Assembly (NCBI GenBank): GCA_965116055.1
Contig: OZ220466.1
Span: 620,001 to 684,000, forward strand
DNA from: Bin55 sp965116055
GTDB taxonomy: Bacteria; Pseudomonadota; Gammaproteobacteria; Pseudomonadales; Azotimanducaceae
Length of the DNA stretch: 64,000 nt
Reading direction: 5' to 3'
Shown one piece after another: positions 26,459-34,639 of this stretch. The position numbers and the translations under genes were made by a program. Below the pieces are notes generated by a model, which was not told the origin of the DNA, did not search any database, and saw only the letters and a program-made list of their open reading frames with translations. The first letter of the stretch is position 1, and every line of letters begins with the position of its first letter.

Positions 26459-27754
26459 GTGGCTAAAAATGTCGTCGTGGTTGGTATGGCATGGGGCGAC
26501 GAAGGCAAAGGCAAAATCGTCGATTTACTTGCCGAACGCGCTGCGGCAGTCGTACGGTTCCAAGGAGGCCATAACGCAGGGCACACCTTGGTTGTCAACA
26601 ACGAAAAGATCGTCTTGCATTTGGTACCGTCGGGTATTCTGCACGAGCACGTGCATTGCTATATCGGCAACGGCGTGGTGGTCTCGCCACAAGCACTGTT
26701 CGATGAAATAAAGAGGCTTGAAGGACAAGGGATCAACGCGCGTGCGAGATTGTCCCTTAGTTACGCCTGCCCCTTAATTCTGTCCAGTCACATTGCGTTG
26801 GATCGCGCGCGGGAAGCTCGGAATCATGCCGGGAAAATCGGTACAACCGGCCGTGGGATCGGTCCTGCGTACGAGGATAAGATGGCACGACGTAACGTGC
26901 GGATCGGTGACCTCTTTCAGTGGAAAACAGCTAAAGAACGCCTAGTTGAACTGCTTTCTTATCACAACTTTTTACTTGAACGCTATTACGAAGTCGAGCC
27001 AGTTGATGTCGAAGCCGAGCTTGCCGTCGTTTCGCGATTTGCTGTGAATGTTAAGCCGCTGGTCAAGGACACCGTTGAAGCGCTGCAAGGCCATCGACGT
27101 CGAGGTGAAAATATTTTGTTTGAGGGCGCTCAGGGCGCGATGCTGGATATTGATCTTGGGACGTTTCCTTATGTCACCTCTTCGACTACCTCTGCCGCAG
27201 GCGCGAGTTCGGGTACCGGCTTTGGCCCACGTCATTTCGATCATGTAGTCGGTGTGACGAAAGCGTATGCGACACGCGTGGGCGAAGGTGTATTCCCCAC
27301 GGAATTGCATGACGATATTGGCACGCAGTTAGCGGAACGGGGTTCGGAATTCGGCGCCACGACGGGACGACCGCGACGCTGCGGGTGGCTTGATGCGGTC
27401 GTGCTAAAGCATGCTGCACAGATGAACAGCATATCTTCTTTGTGTATCACTAAATTGGATGTGTTGGATAAACTTGAATCCATCCGCATCTGCACGGATT
27501 ATGAGCTGCCGAACGGTCAGCCATTTCGCGGCGATTTCGGCGAGCGTACATTGCAGCAGGCTAAACCGGTCTATAGCGAAATGGAAGGTTGGATGGAATC
27601 TACTGAGCATCTTTCCCACAGTGCCGATTTGCCGGAAAAAGCGTTAAATTTCGTCCATCGAATTGAAGATCTTCTTCAAGTGCCGGTAAGTATCGTGTCG
27701 ACGGGCGCGCCACGCGATGCAACAGTGGTACGTGACGACACGTTATTTAATTAA
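26459..27754 (+). CDS. purA: Adenylosuccinate synthetase
   Basis: PurA makes adenylosuccinate from IMP, aspartate and GTP, the first committed step to AMP. The 431-residue protein has the standard length and the motifs WGDEGKGKIVDLL, GGHNAGHTLV, TTGRGIGPAYEDK, FEGAQGAMLDIDLGTFPYVTSS and TGRPRRCGWLD. The start is GTG with GGAG at 26447-26450. The hflC-purA order is as in E. coli. Confidence 0.97.
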   Translation: MAKNVVVVGMAWGDEGKGKIVDLLAERAAAVVRFQGGHNAGHTLVVNNEKIVLHLVPSGILHEHVHCYIGNGVVVSPQALFDEIKRLEGQGINARARLSLSYACPLILSSHIALDRAREARNHAGKIGTTGRGIGPAYEDKMARRNVRIGDLFQWKTAKERLVELLSYHNFLLERYYEVEPVDVEAELAVVSRFAVNVKPLVKDTVEALQGHRRRGENILFEGAQGAMLDIDLGTFPYVTSSTTSAAGASSGTGFGPRHFDHVVGVTKAYATRVGEGVFPTELHDDIGTQLAERGSEFGATTGRPRRCGWLDAVVLKHAAQMNSISSLCITKLDVLDKLESIRICTDYELPNGQPFRGDFGERTLQQAKPVYSEMEGWMESTEHLSHSADLPEKALNFVHRIEDLLQVPVSIVSTGAPRDATVVRDDTLFN

Positions 27755-27771
27755 GCGACCAGTACTGACGG

Positions 27772-27969
27772 GTGTTGGAAAAAGCATTGCTAGACCTCCT
27801 GGTCTGCCCAGAGACCAAAGATCCTTTGATATATAAATCGACGCTCAACGAGCTGTGGTCAATTTCGGCGGGATTAGCCTATCCAGTACGCGACGGCATC
27901 CCGGTATTGATAGCCGAGCATGCTCGTAATTTGAGCAAGGTCGAGCTAGAGGAACTGAACGCATCATGA
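27772..27969 (+). CDS. Trm112/YcaR-like small protein (UPF0434)
   Basis: A 65-residue protein of the Trm112-like family. E. coli YcaR is MDHRLLEIIACPVCNGKL...LAFPLRDGIPVLL; here LLDLLVCPETKDPL and LAYPVRDGIPVLI are seen. Only one of the usual cysteines of the zinc knuckle is left (CPET), as in many gammaproteobacterial members. Its role in bacteria is unclear; eukaryotic Trm112 activates methyltransferases. It starts with GTG and overlaps folE2 by 4 bp (ATGA), so the two are translationally coupled. Confidence 0.8.
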   Translation: MLEKALLDLLVCPETKDPLIYKSTLNELWSISAGLAYPVRDGIPVLIAEHARNLSKVELEELNAS

Positions 27970-28916
27970 ACGACCGGGGCCTTGATCTAACGAGTGGTTT
28001 GCCTGATGTTGCAGGACACATCCTCGCGACGCCTCAAGGTACTTTAGACTGGGTAGGTATGAGCGAAATCGCCCTACCGATATGCGTGGCTGACAGCGAT
28101 GCTGAACATAAGGTGCCAACTTCGGTTCAGATCTACGTCAACCTCGGCGATTCGCGCGCGAAAGGGATTCATATGTCGCGCCTGTATCGAACGATCGGGG
28201 CATTGCAGGGAGAGCCGCTTACGCCTAGTGGTTTGGCGGTACTGCTGGACGACCTGCGAGAGACGCATGCCGGTATTGCGACGGATGCGCTAGTGGAGTT
28301 TGCGTTTGAGTTGTTTCTGAAGAAACCGGCCCTAGTCTCTGACAATCAAGGATGGAACCGCTATCCAGTCAGGTTACGTGGGGAATTCCAGAACGGCAAG
28401 CTCGCGGTTGAGCAGGAGGTAGTCGTTCACTATTCCAGCACTTGTCCTGCTTCTGCTGCGTTGTCGCGTAGCGCAATTCAAGAGCAATTCACCCAAGATT
28501 TTGCAACACGCGAAGAGCTTGATCGTGATGCCATCAAGGCTTGGCTAGGATCTCAAGATGGCATTGTGGCGACGCCGCACGGACAGCGGAGCGCAGCGAC
28601 AGTTAAGGTCCAGCTACAGGACAACTTGGCCAGCTTTCCGATCACCGCACATATTCAGCGCATTGAATGTGTACTCGGAACATCTGTTCAAACAGCGGTA
28701 AAACGTGAGGACGAACAGGAATTCGCACGGCGCAACGGGCAGAATCCAATGTTTTGCGAAGATGCCGCCCGTCGGATCAAACAGTTGCTGTTGAGCGAAG
28801 CTGATGTAGCCGATTTCTTAGTGCGGGTGGTGCATTTCGAGAGTCTGCACGCTCATAACGCGGTCAGCATGGTCGCGAAAGGCTTACCCAATGGCTATCG
28901 TGCGACGCCGCTTTAA
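27966..28916 (+). CDS. folE2: GTP cyclohydrolase FolE2 (type IB)
   Basis: FolE2 converts GTP to dihydroneopterin triphosphate for folate and queuosine (QueG is encoded at 4846). Unlike FolE it does not need zinc. The 316-residue protein shows VNLGDSRAKGIHMSRLYR, VVHYSSTCPASAALSRS with the conserved cysteine, and HFESLHAHNA near the C-terminus. It overlaps the UPF0434 gene by 4 bp and ends 15 bp before the 3' end of the tRNA-Leu gene on the other strand. Confidence 0.93.
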   Translation: MNDRGLDLTSGLPDVAGHILATPQGTLDWVGMSEIALPICVADSDAEHKVPTSVQIYVNLGDSRAKGIHMSRLYRTIGALQGEPLTPSGLAVLLDDLRETHAGIATDALVEFAFELFLKKPALVSDNQGWNRYPVRLRGEFQNGKLAVEQEVVVHYSSTCPASAALSRSAIQEQFTQDFATREELDRDAIKAWLGSQDGIVATPHGQRSAATVKVQLQDNLASFPITAHIQRIECVLGTSVQTAVKREDEQEFARRNGQNPMFCEDAARRIKQLLLSEADVADFLVRVVHFESLHAHNAVSMVAKGLPNGYRATPL

Positions 28917-28931
28917 CCTGAGCTTTGGTGT

Positions 28932-29019
28932 TGGTGCCGAGAAGAGGACTTGAACCTCCACGGAGCTAGGCTCCACTAGCACCTGAAGCTAGCGCGTCTA
29001 CCAATTTCGCCACCTCGGC
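28932..29019 (-). tRNA. tRNA-Leu (anticodon CAG)
   Basis: Reading the minus strand, the acceptor arm GCCGAGG pairs with TCTCGGC, followed by A and an encoded CCA. The D arm has TGGCGAAATTGGTAGACGC, typical of leucine tRNA. The anticodon stem CTAGC/GCTAG encloses TTCAGGT, giving anticodon CAG. A long variable arm (class II) and a GGTTCAAGTC T-loop follow. Total length 88 nt with CCA. It sits between folE2 and rnr, on the opposite strand from both. Confidence 0.97.
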
Positions 29020-29109
29020 TATCAATAAATTATAGGATGATAGAGCAAGGCGAACATTGACAGACACGAAATCGTATATATGTGTTCATATATCTGAGAT
29101 GTTATAACG

Positions 29110-30804
29110 TTGGTTGACTTAAGGGAAGATGATCGTTTTGTCGGTGAAGTCATTGCGCGATCTAGACGCAAAGACTTAGTCGTCGAATCGCTCAATCTGG
29201 CCAAAACGATTTCCATATATACGAATCCAGGCCGCATGCGGGCGCAGATTGGCGACATGGTGGCAGGCCGTCTGCTTGACGGTGTGGGTGGCTCGCAGCG
29301 GGGCATCCTTGAGCACGTATTTAGCGCGGACAACACGGTCGATTTAGCGAATGAGGTGATGCTAGCGGTGGAGAACATACCGCATGAGTGGCCGGAAAAT
29401 TTCGAACCAGGTGAGATACCTACACAAGCAACAGGGGAGATAGCAGATCGGATTGATCTTCGTGAACTTGCACTCGTAACGATTGACGGCAGTGATGCGA
29501 AGGATTTCGACGACGCTGTGTATTGCAAGCCGTGCGCCAATGGTTGGCGATTAACGGTCGCGATTGCCGATGTCGCCCATTACGTCAAACCAGGCGGTTT
29601 TCTCGACGTTGAAGCACGACGACGCGGTACATCGGTTTACTTACCAGGCCGAGTGGTACCGATGCTTCCGCAAGAGTTATCCAATGGCATTTGCTCACTG
29701 CAACCTGCGCAAGACCGACTCGCACTCGTGTGTGATATGCATTTGGGCCACAACGGACAGATAGTTGAATCGAAGTTTTACGAAGCCGTCATACGCTCGC
29801 ATGCACGCTTAACGTATCGCGAGGTTTCACGATTCCTTCGATACGGCGAAGCAGTCGCAGGTGGGGCGCCAGTTCGTGATTCCCTCCTTGCGTTCGAAGA
29901 GGCATACAAAGTGCTCGCGAAAGCTGCACAAACGCGTGGCGCATTGGACTTCAATACCATGGAAACGATCATCGAGATTCAGCAAGGATCGCCCCGGCGG
30001 GTGCTCCCGGTGAAGCGCAACAATGCCCATCGTATGATCGAAATGGCCATGATCGCCGCTAACGTACAAGCGGCCCAATTCCTGGAGAGTCATGGTGAAA
30101 CACCTTTAAATCGCATGCACGAGCCACCGGATAGCTGGCAAATGAAATTGATATTGAATCGCCTAGCTAGTCGCGGAGTGGTGGTACCAAGGCAAGTCGA
30201 GACATCTTCCCAGTTGCAACGCGTACTCGTTGCGTTGCGTAAAGTCTGTAAACCGTCACACATTTGGGAAGTTATGTTGTTGTCGACTATGGCGCAAGCG
30301 CACTATACGCCACGCAAACTGGGGCATTTCGGTTTAGCCTTGCGCTCGTACGTGCATTTCACGTCGCCGATTCGACGGTATCCGGATCTTGCCGTACATC
30401 GCATGATTAAGGGCGTGCTGCAGGCCGACCAATCGCCCTCAATGTCATTTAATGAATTAGAAAAACTAGGCGCGCAAGCATCAATTTGCGAGCGTCGCGC
30501 GACTAATGCCGATAGACGTGTACAAGGTTGGTTAAAAGCATCACTCTTGAAGGCGAAGATCGGTCAAACATTGACAGGTACGGTCACTGGAGTACGCGAT
30601 TTTGGGTTGTTCGTTGAGTTGGATACCTATTACATCTCCGGCTTGTTGCACGTCAGCAATCTCCCACGCGACTATTACACATGCTTCGGCGACGAGCTGC
30701 GTGGCGAAGCCAACGGACGGATATTTCGCTTAGGCGATCGTATGAGCGTACGTTTGCTTGACGTACACGCGCCGTCCGCGAAGTTCCGTCTCAAATTGGC
30801 ATAG
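29110..30804 (+). CDS. rnr: Ribonuclease R, compact form lacking N-terminal HTH and first cold-shock domain
   Basis: A 3'-5' exoribonuclease that degrades structured RNA. It keeps one cold-shock domain (about 1-60), the RNB catalytic domain (about 110-440) and a C-terminal S1 domain (about 480-560). The four catalytic aspartates of RNase R are at 126, 132, 134 and 135 in TIDGSDAKDFDDA, with spacing identical to E. coli Asp272/278/280/281. Other motifs are FGLALRSYVHFTSPIRRYPDL and GLLHVSNL. With 564 residues it is about 250 shorter than E. coli RNase R; an in-frame stop at 29095 excludes an upstream extension. The start is TTG. rlmB follows, as in E. coli. RNase II is a less likely alternative, because of the match and the context. 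Confidence 0.88.
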   Translation: MVDLREDDRFVGEVIARSRRKDLVVESLNLAKTISIYTNPGRMRAQIGDMVAGRLLDGVGGSQRGILEHVFSADNTVDLANEVMLAVENIPHEWPENFEPGEIPTQATGEIADRIDLRELALVTIDGSDAKDFDDAVYCKPCANGWRLTVAIADVAHYVKPGGFLDVEARRRGTSVYLPGRVVPMLPQELSNGICSLQPAQDRLALVCDMHLGHNGQIVESKFYEAVIRSHARLTYREVSRFLRYGEAVAGGAPVRDSLLAFEEAYKVLAKAAQTRGALDFNTMETIIEIQQGSPRRVLPVKRNNAHRMIEMAMIAANVQAAQFLESHGETPLNRMHEPPDSWQMKLILNRLASRGVVVPRQVETSSQLQRVLVALRKVCKPSHIWEVMLLSTMAQAHYTPRKLGHFGLALRSYVHFTSPIRRYPDLAVHRMIKGVLQADQSPSMSFNELEKLGAQASICERRATNADRRVQGWLKASLLKAKIGQTLTGTVTGVRDFGLFVELDTYYISGLLHVSNLPRDYYTCFGDELRGEANGRIFRLGDRMSVRLLDVHAPSAKFRLKLA

Positions 30805-30809
30805 CGAAC

Positions 30810-31541
30810 GTGACCATCGTAGCTGGCTTTCATGCCGTAAGGGAATGCATGCGACGAACGCCGGAACGCGTGTTGAAATTGTCCGTTCAACGCGACCGGC
30901 GCGATGCAGAACTTAGGTTGCTGATCCGCACGGCCCGTGAACATAGCATTCAAGTGAGCCAGGTCGGTCGCGACGCATTGAATCGCATCTGCGACGGCAT
31001 CGTGCATCAAGGTGTTGCGGCACATTGCCAGGACTTCCAGCCGCGGTCCGAAGCGGAATTCGAAGAGCTTTTCGGGTCGCTCTCGGCGCCGTTATTGCTC
31101 GCAATTGAAGGTGTACTGGATCCTCGCAATTTAGGCGCGTGTCTTCGATCGGCCGCTGGCGCGGGCGTAGATGCTGTGCTCCTACCCCGTCATCGTTCGG
31201 CACCGTTGTCAAGTACTGCATTTAAGAGTGCGAGTGGTGCGATGTCGTCGCTGTTCATCGTCGGTGTTGCCAATCTCGCTCGCAGGATTGAGTGGTTGAA
31301 AAGTCATGGCGTCTGGACGGTAGGTACCGACGATCAGGCGCCAGTGCGTTACACCGATTTCGTCTACGGCCAGTCAACATTGGTGGTTGTTGGGAGTGAA
31401 GAAGCTGGTCTTCGCTCCTTGACGAAGGAAAGTTGCGATCAGCTCGTATCTATCCCCATGGCCGGTTTGATGTCCAGTCTCAATGTCTCGGTTGCGACCG
31501 GTATTGTGCTCTACGAGTGCATCCGGCAGCGCAATGCGTAA
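30810..31541 (+). CDS. rlmB: 23S rRNA (guanosine-2'-O-)-methyltransferase RlmB
   Basis: RlmB methylates the ribose of G2251 in 23S rRNA. The 243-residue protein has the N-terminal substrate-binding domain and the SPOUT knot domain with motifs LDPRNLGACLRSAAGAGVD, VVVGSEEAGLR and IPMAGLMSSLNVSVATGI. The start is GTG, 5 bp behind rnr. The order rnr-rlmB-rpsF is the standard one. Confidence 0.95.
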   Translation: MTIVAGFHAVRECMRRTPERVLKLSVQRDRRDAELRLLIRTAREHSIQVSQVGRDALNRICDGIVHQGVAAHCQDFQPRSEAEFEELFGSLSAPLLLAIEGVLDPRNLGACLRSAAGAGVDAVLLPRHRSAPLSSTAFKSASGAMSSLFIVGVANLARRIEWLKSHGVWTVGTDDQAPVRYTDFVYGQSTLVVVGSEEAGLRSLTKESCDQLVSIPMAGLMSSLNVSVATGIVLYECIRQRNA

Positions 31542-31652
31542 TGCATTGACCAGTCACCGCTAAAATTTCTTTGCTGGCCGTCCAAGGGACGGTTGGTCAC
31601 TCCTTGCTTCACGTTCATGTGGGACGGAGGCGCAACCCGTGAGGAGCAGCAT

Positions 31653-32282
31653 ATGCGACACTACGAAATCGTGCTGATAGTCCATCCGGATCAATCAGAG
31701 CAAGTCGACGGCATGGTTAATCGCTACCGTGCCACCATTGAACGCGAAGGCGGCAAAGTTCATCGTTACGAAGATTGGGGTCGACGTCCACTCGCGTACC
31801 CGATCGCTAAAGTCCACAAAGCGCACTATGCCTTACTCAATATTGAGACGTCGCAAGAAGGACTGGCTGAACTGGAGAGTGCTTTCCGTTTCAATGACGC
31901 GATTTTGCGTAATCTGATTCTGGTACGTAAAGAGGCTGAAACCGACGAATCGAAAATCTATCTTGATACCAAAGCGCAACAAGCTGCGGAAAAAGAACGC
32001 GAGCGACGCCGTGAAGAGGAACTGGTAAGTCGCCAACGCGAGCGTGAACAGGCAGCGCAAGACGCGGCTGAAACCATGGAGGATAGCGAAGAAGCAGAAG
32101 CTCAGGACGAGGTGGGGTCTGCGGAGGCCCAGGCCGCTGCGAGCGCACCGAGCGAAAGTGCGGATACGCCAAGGACGGTCGTTGAACTGGAGTCGACCGC
32201 TGCGCCATTGACCGACACTGCGACCGAGGACACTCCAACTGCTGTTGAGAAAAAAGATTCGAGTTCAGAGGAGAATGCATAG
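31653..32282 (+). CDS. rpsF: 30S ribosomal protein S6 with long acidic C-terminal tail
   Basis: S6 binds 16S rRNA together with S18. ATG at 31653 with GAGGAGC (31641-31647) gives MRHYEIVLIVHPDQ, the usual S6 start; the open frame extends further upstream but that part is not S6-like. The S6 fold ends at about residue 105 (LILVRKEAETDES). Then comes a helical, charged and Ala/Glu/Ser-rich extension of about 100 residues, ending SSSEENA, where E. coli has about 30. Between rlmB and this start there is a leader with a CCGTCC-AAG-GGACGG hairpin (31578-31592). rpsR follows after 2 bp. Confidence 0.93.
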   Translation: MRHYEIVLIVHPDQSEQVDGMVNRYRATIEREGGKVHRYEDWGRRPLAYPIAKVHKAHYALLNIETSQEGLAELESAFRFNDAILRNLILVRKEAETDESKIYLDTKAQQAAEKERERRREEELVSRQREREQAAQDAAETMEDSEEAEAQDEVGSAEAQAAASAPSESADTPRTVVELESTAAPLTDTATEDTPTAVEKKDSSSEENA

Positions 32283-32284
32283 TC

Positions 32285-32512
32285 ATGCCGCGACCCGATC
32301 GACGCAAGCGCGTATGTCGTTTCACCCAAGCGGGGGTCAAGGAAATTGATTACAAGGACCTTGAAACGCTTGAAGACTTTATTACCGAGACGGGCAAGAT
32401 TGTTCCCGCGCGTATTACCGGTACTAGCGCACGTTACCAACGCCAACTGACGCGGGCGATCAAACGCGCGCGCTATTTAGCGTTGTTACCTTACACTGAC
32501 AAACACGAATAA
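32285..32512 (+). CDS. rpsR: 30S ribosomal protein S18
   Basis: A 75-residue S18 with the conserved core RKRVCRFTQAG, IDYKDLETLEDFITETGKI and PARITGTSARYQRQLTRAIKRARYLALLPY (given here in parts). It partners S6 on the small subunit platform. priB, which lies between rpsF and rpsR in enterics, is absent, as in most bacteria outside that group. Confidence 0.97.
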   Translation: MPRPDRRKRVCRFTQAGVKEIDYKDLETLEDFITETGKIVPARITGTSARYQRQLTRAIKRARYLALLPYTDKHE

Positions 32513-32514
32513 CG

Positions 32515-32961
32515 ATGAAAGTTCTGTTACTGGACCGCATTGCCAGACTAGGCGACCTCGGCGACGAAGTCAACGTGAAGAATGGCTATGCGCGAAACTA
32601 TCTGCTGCCGCAAAAACTTGCGTTACGCGCAACAGACGAGAATCGTCAGCGTTTTGAGCAGCTGCGTGATGAACTGCAGCAACGCGTCATCGCGCGACTT
32701 GAAGGCGCGGAGCGACGTGCTGCACAACTTGATGACTTGACTTTAACGATTCTCATGCGTGTTGCCGATGGCGGTCGCCTGTACGGCTCGGTAGGGCCGG
32801 TTGAAATAAGCAACGCGTTGGCGGAACTGAATGTTGAAATCCACAAAAGTGAGATTCGGATGCCGTTTGGGGTTATTCGAGAAGTTGGTGAATACGATGT
32901 ACAGATTCATATTCATGCCGAAATCATACGATCAATCACGGTTTTCGTACAACCAGAATAA
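32515..32961 (+). CDS. rplI: 50S ribosomal protein L9
   Basis: A 148-residue L9 with the N-terminal signature VLLLDRIARLGDLGDEVNVK and GYARNYLLPQKLA, a long connecting helix and the C-terminal RNA-binding domain (RLYGSVGPVEIS, GEYDVQIHIHAEI). It sits 2 bp behind rpsR in the rpsF-rpsR-rplI operon. Confidence 0.97.
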   Translation: MKVLLLDRIARLGDLGDEVNVKNGYARNYLLPQKLALRATDENRQRFEQLRDELQQRVIARLEGAERRAAQLDDLTLTILMRVADGGRLYGSVGPVEISNALAELNVEIHKSEIRMPFGVIREVGEYDVQIHIHAEIIRSITVFVQPE

Positions 32962-33199
32962 CACCTGATTCCTGATCATGGGGTCTTCTTCGCTATTCGA
33001 CATACTTGCGCAGAGGTATTTGACCTTTACGTCCTGGGCGCACAAACCACATGTTTTCCTCTCAGTATCCCCACACTCGTCATATAGATCCGTTTAAGTG
33101 GGTGAAATCGTCCCTGAATCGGTGCCGAATGACGGTATGATGAGATTTTTGTTATTAAGATAGACGATACCGCCGATCACACCGTGTAGGAAGTTGCCT

Positions 33200-34639
33200 A
33201 TGGCCGAATATGAGATAGATCCGCCAGAATCCTTATCACTCAGTGAATCAATAGTCAGGCCGCCACTCAGCAATCCTATAGCGGAAAACTCGTTATTAGT
33301 CGCATTGTTCGAGAGCGACGACCAATGGGACCAATACGGCATGCTGGTTGAACCAGAGTGGTTCTTAGACCCGACGCACCGTATCGTATTCGAAGAAATG
33401 CAGAACACCGCCAAACTTGGCGAGCGTTTTACACCATTCACGATTGCTGCGCGCATTCGAGACCGCTTCACCGATGGTGAACATCCTGCCGTTAAAGTCG
33501 TCATTGGCATGCACGACGCGGTTCGCGTCGGTGACACCCGGGTGTTCTTTCAACGCGTGCAAAACGACTATGTTCGGCGTCGACTCGTTGCGGTATTGAA
33601 AGAGTCGATCCAAAGCGTATCAGACATGGCAGCGGCCGATGTCGACGAGTTAATTGAAGTGATACACGACAAGCTGGACGCGACATCCACCGAGCGGTTG
33701 ACTGACGAAGATATTGTGAAGTCCAGTGCGCCTGCGTTATTAACTCCGGTTTTAGAAGAGCTGGACTACATCCGCGTGCACGCTCGACCGCGCAATTACC
33801 TTCGCACTGGATTCAAAAAACTCGACGAATTGAGTTGGGGAGGATTTCGGCCAGGTCATTTGAACGTCATCGCAGGCCGACCAGGTATGGGTAAGACTTC
33901 ATTTGCGCTCAATGTGTGCGATAGCGTCATTGAGACCAATGGCGCTCACGTGTCGATTTTGTTCTTTACATTGGAACAGCGCACGGAGGAAATCATGCTC
34001 AAAATGCTATCGATGGAATCAAAGGTGCCATTCGGGAAGCTTAAAGCAACTAAGCTGACGGTTGACGAAGAAAAAGAAGTCGCCGCCGCTGTCAACGTCA
34101 TTCGCGATTACATGGCTAACTTCATTGTCGTCAATCCGGATGGTTTGACCATCAGCGCCATGGTTCATATGGTGAAACAAATCAAACGCATTCACGGACG
34201 ACTTGATTTAGTGTGCGTGGACTATATCGGGCTGATGGAGCCTGATATCACGCGGCGTCAGACGGTGAATCGCGCGTTGGAGATCGCGGAAATCACACGT
34301 GGGCTGAAAAATCTTGCAAACCAAGAAGAAGTGCCGATTCTTGCGTTGGCACAGTTGAATCGTAATGCGGATGCGCGCACCGATAAGCAACCTCGGTTGT
34401 CTGACCTACGCGATAGCGGTTCGATTGAGCAGGACGCTGATATGGTCATGATGTTGCATCGCAAAGACACGGACTACAACGACTCGAGCGACAGTCGAGT
34501 ACAGTTGATAGTCAATAAGAATCGTCACGGTCCGCTCGGTACCATCAATCTAGACTTCGACAAGAGTATTACTTACTTTTGCGAGAGCCACCCAGACGAG
34601 GAATCGCAGCCGCTGCCTGAAATCGAAGTCAATGGCTAA
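33200..34639 (+). CDS. dnaB: Replicative DNA helicase DnaB
   Basis: DnaB is the hexameric helicase at the replication fork. The 479-residue protein has the N-terminal domain that contacts primase (about 25-130) and the RecA-like domain with GRPGMGKTSFALNV (Walker A), DLVCVDYIGLM (Walker B) and LAQLNRNADARTDKQPRLSD, then QDADMVMMLHR. The start ATG at 33200 follows AGGAAG at 33188-33193; a TTG two codons earlier is possible. The N-terminal domain looks more diverged than the helicase domain. The gene overlaps radA by 8 bp. Confidence 0.94.
   Translation: MAEYEIDPPESLSLSESIVRPPLSNPIAENSLLVALFESDDQWDQYGMLVEPEWFLDPTHRIVFEEMQNTAKLGERFTPFTIAARIRDRFTDGEHPAVKVVIGMHDAVRVGDTRVFFQRVQNDYVRRRLVAVLKESIQSVSDMAAADVDELIEVIHDKLDATSTERLTDEDIVKSSAPALLTPVLEELDYIRVHARPRNYLRTGFKKLDELSWGGFRPGHLNVIAGRPGMGKTSFALNVCDSVIETNGAHVSILFFTLEQRTEEIMLKMLSMESKVPFGKLKATKLTVDEEKEVAAAVNVIRDYMANFIVVNPDGLTISAMVHMVKQIKRIHGRLDLVCVDYIGLMEPDITRRQTVNRALEIAEITRGLKNLANQEEVPILALAQLNRNADARTDKQPRLSDLRDSGSIEQDADMVMMLHRKDTDYNDSSDSRVQLIVNKNRHGPLGTINLDFDKSITYFCESHPDEESQPLPEIEVNG

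Noticed and set aside
31541..31652. An S6:S18-binding autoregulatory leader in front of rpsF
   Set aside because: There is a hairpin at 31578-31592, but the conserved bulged CCG arrangement could not be made convincingly by eye.
32962..33199. A small gene or RNA between rplI and dnaB
   Set aside because: 238 bp with no coding pattern or clear structure; only the ribosome binding site of dnaB is supported.
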